NCBI GenBank assembly: GCA_025210475.1
Contig: JAOARW010000003.1
Coordinates: forward strand, 1 to 64,000
Direction of reading: 5' to 3'
Source of the DNA: Carboxylicivirga sp.
Lineage (GTDB): Bacteria; Bacteroidota; Bacteroidia; Bacteroidales; Marinilabiliaceae
Length of the DNA: 64,000 nucleotides
Shown one piece after another: positions 59,797-64,000 of this stretch (positions within the stretch are counted from its first letter, which is position 1; each line of letters starts with the position of its first letter). A program made the translations under genes and the position numbers. The notes beneath the pieces were generated by a model that had not been told where the DNA came from, searched no databases, and saw only the letters and a program-made list of their open reading frames with translations.

Positions 59797-60546
59797 TTAT
59801 TGTTGATGAAGGTAAGCCGCTGAAACAGTTTTAAGTTTCTCAAATCGAATTTTCAACTGAGAATTATAGTCAATCTGTTCCTTTCTACATTCCCCTATTT
59901 TCTGTGGTGCGGTTATATTTTTTAACTCACCATACAATTCATCAATATCTTTGAATTCAGGCTTACCACTAGGATAATGTTGCTCTTCAACATACTCTTG
60001 AATTTGGCAAAGAAGTCCTTCCACAATTCCAAAATGCCTTACGATACCATTGTATTGATACATAAATGCTTCATATGTATGTATGAGCGTATCGATTAAT
60101 TCTTTATTTACAATCAGTAACTCAATCATATTCTTCTGGACGTAAACTTTTTTTGCATACTTGGTTACGTCCAGAACTCTGTCCTGTACTAAAGTATAAT
60201 CATTCGATTCGTAGACAAAATCATAATCTGCTTTATCCTCTTTCAAAAACCAATTATTAATTAGGGTATAAAATTCGTATAACGCCTTTTTACCATCCTC
60301 AAAAATGATTTTTTTTTGTTGAGCACTAACATCTAATTGTGACCTTAAGTTATCAATTTCTTTAGTATGAATTTTCTTTGCCTCTTCAACAATGTTAGTT
60401 ATCTCTCCAACATCTTCTTTTGTTGCTTGATTCTCCGTTTTCTTAACAACGTATGCTTTAAATTTGGCTACATATATATAGAGAAGTATTTGAACTAACC
60501 CCATTCCAATAACACCCCAAGAAAGACCATCAATAAATTCGTTCAT
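59797..60546 (-). CDS. Membrane/coiled-coil protein, paralog 1
   Basis: A 249-residue protein with a membrane helix (about 13-30), followed by QATKEDVGEITNIVEE, IDNLRSQL and IIFEDGKKALYEFY. It is the first gene of the tandem triplet and is followed by the others at 24 bases and by an overlap. The common pattern NQAxKEDxxxIT is also seen in isolated small proteins of other bacteria. A role in defence or signalling is speculation. Confidence 0.6.
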   Translation of the reverse strand: MNEFIDGLSWGVIGMGLVQILLYIYVAKFKAYVVKKTENQATKEDVGEITNIVEEAKKIHTKEIDNLRSQLDVSAQQKKIIFEDGKKALYEFYTLINNWFLKEDKADYDFVYESNDYTLVQDRVLDVTKYAKKVYVQKNMIELLIVNKELIDTLIHTYEAFMYQYNGIVRHFGIVEGLLCQIQEYVEEQHYPSGKPEFKDIDELYGELKNITAPQKIGECRKEQIDYNSQLKIRFEKLKTVSAAYLHQQ

Positions 60547-60597
60547 GATTTAACTAATTAAGCACTACAGTAAATTAATATAATTGTATAAAGATTA

Positions 60598-60624
60598 TAA
60601 AAAAACCTGCAACATTATACAGGT
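60598..60624 (-). terminator. Rho-independent terminator after serine recombinase
   Basis: On the minus strand ACCTG and CAGGT form a 5-bp stem with a 10-base loop (60605-60624), followed by seven T. It begins 35 bases after the recombinase stop at 60659. Confidence 0.75.
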
Positions 60625-60658
60625 CAGTTTAATTAGTTATAAAACGATGATACATTTA

Positions 60659-62410
60659 TCACAATACTTTCTTTATCGGCACATAATCATAAAAGTAATC
60701 AGAATCTTGCCTTAAAACCCATTTACCATCAATAGCATCTGTGATTCGAATTGAACATGGTGCTTCTCTCATCCATTTATTATTTGGTGTAATTGTGATT
60801 TTTTTGTGTTTCCATTCAAAAACTAGAACATCACTCCTATTACTTAGCAAATATGAAAAATTATCACCTCTAACAGTTCTAACACTCACCTTAAAGAGTG
60901 TCTTTTCATCTTTACGTTTATAAACATCCGTCAACTCGTCGGGTCTAGACATTTTTGATATCTCAACCTTTTCAACGTTATTTTGAGCAAAAGACTTAAA
61001 ACTATGTATATCGATAACACTATCAACTTTTTGATTATCATTTAAGACCCTTATTTGCTTCTTTATTTCTTTAACCCTACCATTAAAAGCTTCGAATCGT
61101 TCTTTATGTTCCTTTGTATCTTCATCTAACTTGGTAACCATTCGGTCTCTTTTTTCTTTAGAATACACACCAGACACATAAGCGTCATATATTCGCTCTA
61201 TGGTATCATTGTAATTATTAATCTTAACCTCTACCAAAGGTATTTCAATCTCATCAAGATGTCTTAATTCAATCTCTAATTCAGCAAGACGTTTAGTATT
61301 CTCATTTTCCTTACCTACAATGTTTTCAAAAAGTGTTACTATACTATTATTTAACTTATCGTAACTAATAGTACTAAAAGCATCACATTTTGCCTGATGA
61401 TGAATTGATGAACATCGATAAATTAAGCCACCTTGACTTGCACTGTTTTGTACAAAAATTGGTTTTCCACACCTACAATACAGTCTCCTGATTAAAGGAT
61501 TTACATTTTTCCTTTTAACAGTACTGTAATTGACTTTGCTCCTAAAAATATCCTGAACCTTATCAAATAAATCTTTTTCAACAATTGATGTAATTGAAAA
61601 TACCTCCTTAATTGGTTTAACTATCTCAACCTTTTCACCTTTGTTTTTTCCTGATTTAATGGTTCTAAACTCACCTGTTTTTTCTTCATCAACCTTAACC
61701 TCTCGTTCACCGATATATGTTCGATTTTTTAACATGCGCTGAAGAACTGACCCCTTCCAATTGCTATTATTACGTGTAGGTATTTCTTTTGAATTTAAGT
61801 AATTAGCTATTTTAGTTGTACCAATTCCTGATTCATACATTCTAAAAATTGAACGTACAACTTCTGCTTCTTTATCATCAACAACTAATTTTTTATTTTC
61901 ACTTTTATAACCATACAGAGTTTGTCTACCTCCTAAATGATGCCCCTTAGCAGCCGTACGAGAGATTGAAGTTTGGATTTTATGAACTAATTCATCTCTT
62001 TCATTTTGTGCAAATTGTGCAAATAATGTAATGATAGTGTCAGCCATTTTATTAACTGTACCATCATCATTAAGCATTACACATTGAGGATTAAGAAAAT
62101 GAACATTAATTCGTTGTTCAGTAAATAATTCTATAGCATCTAGAATTATTTTACGTTTTCTACCAATTCTCGAAATTTGGTCGAAAACAATATTCAATTC
62201 CCTTTTATTCGGGTAATTTTCGACATGTGTTAAAAGCTTTTTATATCCTTCCCTATCTTCTGTTCTAATTGTACCGCTAATCTCATCATAATAATCACCT
62301 ATTATTTCAAGATTATTTGTTAAACAATACTTTTCAATTGGTGCTAATTGGCGTTGAATATCCTGCTTCCGAGAATCAGTTGATACCCTTCTGTAAATTA
62401 ATGCCTTCAT
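60659..62410 (-). CDS. Large serine recombinase (integrase of the element)
   Basis: A 583-residue recombinase started at the ATG at 62408-62410 (MKALIYRRVSTD), which puts the catalytic serine at position 10. It has the resolvase domain (to about 150, QISRIGRKRKIILDA and FAQFAQNERDELV), a recombinase domain (about 165-270, IFRMYESGIGTTKIANYLNS), a zinc-ribbon (LYCRCGKP...YRCSS...C) and a coiled coil of about 380-450, all in the usual order. It is at the right end of the element, as expected for the integrase that made the insertion. Its start lies inside the substitute symporter tail, in another frame. Confidence 0.93.
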   Translation of the reverse strand: MKALIYRRVSTDSRKQDIQRQLAPIEKYCLTNNLEIIGDYYDEISGTIRTEDREGYKKLLTHVENYPNKRELNIVFDQISRIGRKRKIILDAIELFTEQRINVHFLNPQCVMLNDDGTVNKMADTIITLFAQFAQNERDELVHKIQTSISRTAAKGHHLGGRQTLYGYKSENKKLVVDDKEAEVVRSIFRMYESGIGTTKIANYLNSKEIPTRNNSNWKGSVLQRMLKNRTYIGEREVKVDEEKTGEFRTIKSGKNKGEKVEIVKPIKEVFSITSIVEKDLFDKVQDIFRSKVNYSTVKRKNVNPLIRRLYCRCGKPIFVQNSASQGGLIYRCSSIHHQAKCDAFSTISYDKLNNSIVTLFENIVGKENENTKRLAELEIELRHLDEIEIPLVEVKINNYNDTIERIYDAYVSGVYSKEKRDRMVTKLDEDTKEHKERFEAFNGRVKEIKKQIRVLNDNQKVDSVIDIHSFKSFAQNNVEKVEISKMSRPDELTDVYKRKDEKTLFKVSVRTVRGDNFSYLLSNRSDVLVFEWKHKKITITPNNKWMREAPCSIRITDAIDGKWVLRQDSDYFYDYVPIKKVL

Positions 62411-63821
62411 CATCAGTTTGTTTTTCTGCATCTAAATCTACAAATTGCGCTTGTACCAAACAAACCGTTGCATCACCAGTAACATTCACCACGGTACGTA
62501 CCATATCTAAAATGCGGTCAACAGGCAGGATGATGCCAATCCAGGCAGGATTCAGTCCAACCGAACTTAAAACGATCATCAGCATAATTAAGCCTGCACT
62601 CGGTATGGCAGCCGAGCCAATACTGGCGAGTGTAGCCGTCAGAACGATGGTGATTTGCTGCGCAAAGCTAAGATCAATCATGTGCATCTGTGCCAAAAAG
62701 ATAACGGCAACGGCCTGATATAAACTGGTTCCATCCATATTAACCGTGGCTCCGATGGGCAAAACAAAACTCGATACTTTTGGATCGACTTTAAGGTTGT
62801 CTTCTACACATTCGAGCGTAACAGGCAGGGTGGCAGCACTTGAGCTTGTTGAGAATGCTAACATTTGTGCCGGACTTATGCCTTTTAAAAAGCCGCTATA
62901 GGTAAGTCGTTTAACGAAGAATTTCATCACCGTTGGATAAATAATAAAGGCCATCAGTAAAAGACCAGCTAAAACAGTTACAGAATACCAGGTCAGGCCT
63001 TTGAAAAGTTCGAATATCTTGGCCGGACTATCACCTGCCATCTCCGAAACAATCCCTGCCATCAGGGCAAAAACAAAGAATGGCGCTCCTTTCATAATCA
63101 TGTCTACCATCTTAAGGAAGACTTCACTCAGGCCATTCACCACATCGATAACCGGCTGTGCCTGTTTTTTCGGGATAAATAATAAGGCTATACCAAAGAA
63201 TAAGGCAAAGAATATAATTTTAAGCATACTTCCATTGTCCGACATGGCCATAAATACATTGTCGGGTACCATATCTTCAATAAATGCAAGGGGGCCGCTC
63301 TCTGATTGTTTTTTAGCTTCCTTCATGCGTTTTTGCATGGTTTCATCTTCGTCGAATCCTCTGCGCTTCGCCACTTCTGCAATGATGCTTTTATTGGCCG
63401 GATCATCCAACAGGTTCTTTGAGTCATGAACTTCTATGCCTTCCTGCTGAGCCCATAATTCATAGGCAACACGATTTTCCTTTCGCACATTATCATCCAT
63501 CAATTCACCCGGCTTAGCGGTGTTAACCAATACTAATCCCAATGATACGGCAATGACGGTGGTTGATAGATAGAGCAGGAGGGTTCGTAAGCCCATTTTA
63601 CCCAATTGCTTCGGGTCACCCAATCCAACAATCCCACCAATTATTGAAAACAGCACCAGCGGAATGGCTATCAATTTAAGCAGGTCAATAAAAATATTTC
63701 CCCAGGGGGCCAACCAGTTAAGGGTAAACTCACTCCAGCCAAAAAAACCGGATAGAACAGCCCAGATGACGCCTAAAAATAAGCCAATAATAATTTTCCA
63801 ATGTAGTGCTAATTTCTTCAT
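62376..63821 (-). CDS. Dicarboxylate/amino-acid:cation symporter with element-derived C-terminus
   Basis: A 481-residue DAACS-family inner-membrane transporter (GltP/DctA type), started at the ATG at 63819-63821 (MKKLALHWK). It has eight helices and two hairpins, with SSSAATLP (hairpin 1), NMDGT (helix 7) and DRILDMVRTVVNVTGDA (helix 8). Substrate and sodium sites are intact. After GDATV the tail CLVQAQFVDLDAEKQTDDEG... is coded by the integrative element and replaces the original tail found at 46033-46108. The protein is therefore probably functional. It may transport glutamate, aspartate or C4-dicarboxylates. Confidence 0.9.
   Translation of the reverse strand: MKKLALHWKIIIGLFLGVIWAVLSGFFGWSEFTLNWLAPWGNIFIDLLKLIAIPLVLFSIIGGIVGLGDPKQLGKMGLRTLLLYLSTTVIAVSLGLVLVNTAKPGELMDDNVRKENRVAYELWAQQEGIEVHDSKNLLDDPANKSIIAEVAKRRGFDEDETMQKRMKEAKKQSESGPLAFIEDMVPDNVFMAMSDNGSMLKIIFFALFFGIALLFIPKKQAQPVIDVVNGLSEVFLKMVDMIMKGAPFFVFALMAGIVSEMAGDSPAKIFELFKGLTWYSVTVLAGLLLMAFIIYPTVMKFFVKRLTYSGFLKGISPAQMLAFSTSSSAATLPVTLECVEDNLKVDPKVSSFVLPIGATVNMDGTSLYQAVAVIFLAQMHMIDLSFAQQITIVLTATLASIGSAAIPSAGLIMLMIVLSSVGLNPAWIGIILPVDRILDMVRTVVNVTGDATVCLVQAQFVDLDAEKQTDDEGINLQKGIN
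62470..62475. repeat. Right attachment-site core
   Basis: GCATCA, identical to 46103-46108, placed within the GDA codons of the symporter. Everything to the left down to 46103 is element DNA. Confidence 0.65.
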
Positions 63822-63895
63822 TCGATGTGTGTTGTTTATGTAAATCGCTAATTTAATAAATTTTAAAAAATTACCTAAACCCACTGTATCAATAT

Positions 63896-63927
63896 AAAAA
63901 AGGTTGTTCCCAAGCAGAAACAACCTT
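63896..63927 (-). terminator. Rho-independent terminator of the right-edge gene
   Basis: AAGGTTGTT (63900-63908) pairs with AACAACCTT (63919-63927), followed on the minus strand by six T (63896-63901). It follows the stop at 63950-63952 of the partial gene by about 23 bases. Confidence 0.88.
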
Positions 63928-63949
63928 AAATAAGTAAAAGTCAGGTGAA

Positions 63950-64000
63950 TTAATTACTGTATATCTGTATGTGACTTAGAAGCTTAATATCATCGATAGA
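63950..64000 (-). CDS. C-terminal end of an unidentified gene (cut by window edge)
   Basis: Seventeen codons, ending SIDDIKLLSHIQIYSN and TAA at 63950-63952. The frame is open to the window edge and a terminator follows at the expected distance. The protein family cannot be identified from these residues. Confidence 0.5.
   Translation of the reverse strand, partial: SIDDIKLLSHIQIYSN

Larger units (their letters stand above)
46103..62475. mobile_element. 16.4-kb serine-recombinase integrative element in the symporter gene
   Basis: The element lies between two copies of GCATCA (TGATGC on the minus strand), at 46103-46108 and 62470-62475. Outside the left copy is the displaced symporter 3' end; outside the right copy is the rest of the symporter. 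Inside are the recombinase, a resolvase, an XRE regulator, a two-component system and cargo genes, all visibly more A/T-rich than the flanks. No relaxase, coupling protein, capsid or replication helicase was recognised. Right-end sequence encodes a substitute C-terminus for the symporter. Confidence 0.82.

Noticed and set aside
46103..62475. Prophage or conjugative element
   Set aside because: No capsid, terminase, tail, relaxase or type IV secretion gene was recognised in any frame, so only the broader term integrative element is used.

Overview
The window looks like the chromosome of a Bacteroidota bacterium, most likely a marine or anaerobic Bacteroidia of the Marinilabiliales type. Supporting signs are promoter -7 boxes of the TAnnTTTG kind, a TonB-receptor-like barrel with a carboxypeptidase-regulatory plug, DUF4270/DUF4907/DUF6913-type proteins, a Reg_prop/Y_Y_Y sensor kinase and many lipoproteins. 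The genus is inference.

Layout. 0-1.4 kb: the end of an IS4-family insertion sequence that cuts off an outer-membrane protein gene, then a second, frameshifted barrel gene. 1.5-7.3 kb: GH29 alpha-L-fucosidase lipoprotein, GNAT acetyltransferase, an exported protein with a clan-CD-like His/Cys pair, and a TonB-receptor-like barrel. 7.5-19 kb: housekeeping genes (MoeB-rhodanese, dehydrogenase, PepSY protein, LpoB plus its TPR lipoprotein partner, dapA, DUF6913, an unusually long ligA, an ABC-F ATPase). 19.1-24.3 kb: a thiamine salvage operon on the minus strand, TPP riboswitch -> terminator -> methyltransferase -> thiM -> thiE -> thiL -> thiD -> tenA. 24.3-28.9 kb: acyl-CoA synthetase, metallo-beta-lactamase-fold hydrolase, and a BNR-repeat gene broken by an in-frame TGA. 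28.9-35.1 kb: AT-rich orphan genes, one frameshifted. 35.2-45.95 kb: alpha/beta hydrolase, the divergent Kelch-DUF4907 / DUF4270-barrel cluster, rsgA, an Eis-like acetyltransferase, a large PepSY protein and a small basic exported protein.

46.1-62.5 kb is the most interesting part. A 16.4-kb AT-rich integrative element sits inside the 3' end of a dicarboxylate/amino-acid:cation symporter gene. The original 3' end of the symporter (stop at 46033, followed by its terminator) lies at the left end of the element, and the rest of the gene lies at the right end. The element supplies a new symporter C-terminus that overlaps the start of its own large serine recombinase. Both junctions share the 6-bp core TGATGC. 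The element carries a minimal family-A-polymerase-like protein with two partner genes, a LytTR two-component system with matching direct-repeat operators in front of itself and of a lipoprotein/MORN-protein pair, an XRE repressor facing a small resolvase across two identical palindromic operators, and three paralogous membrane/coiled-coil genes. No relaxase, conjugation or capsid gene was seen, so it looks like a cargo-carrying integrative element rather than a complete conjugative element or phage.

At the right edge lie the symporter promoter region, a terminator, and the last codons of another minus-strand gene.
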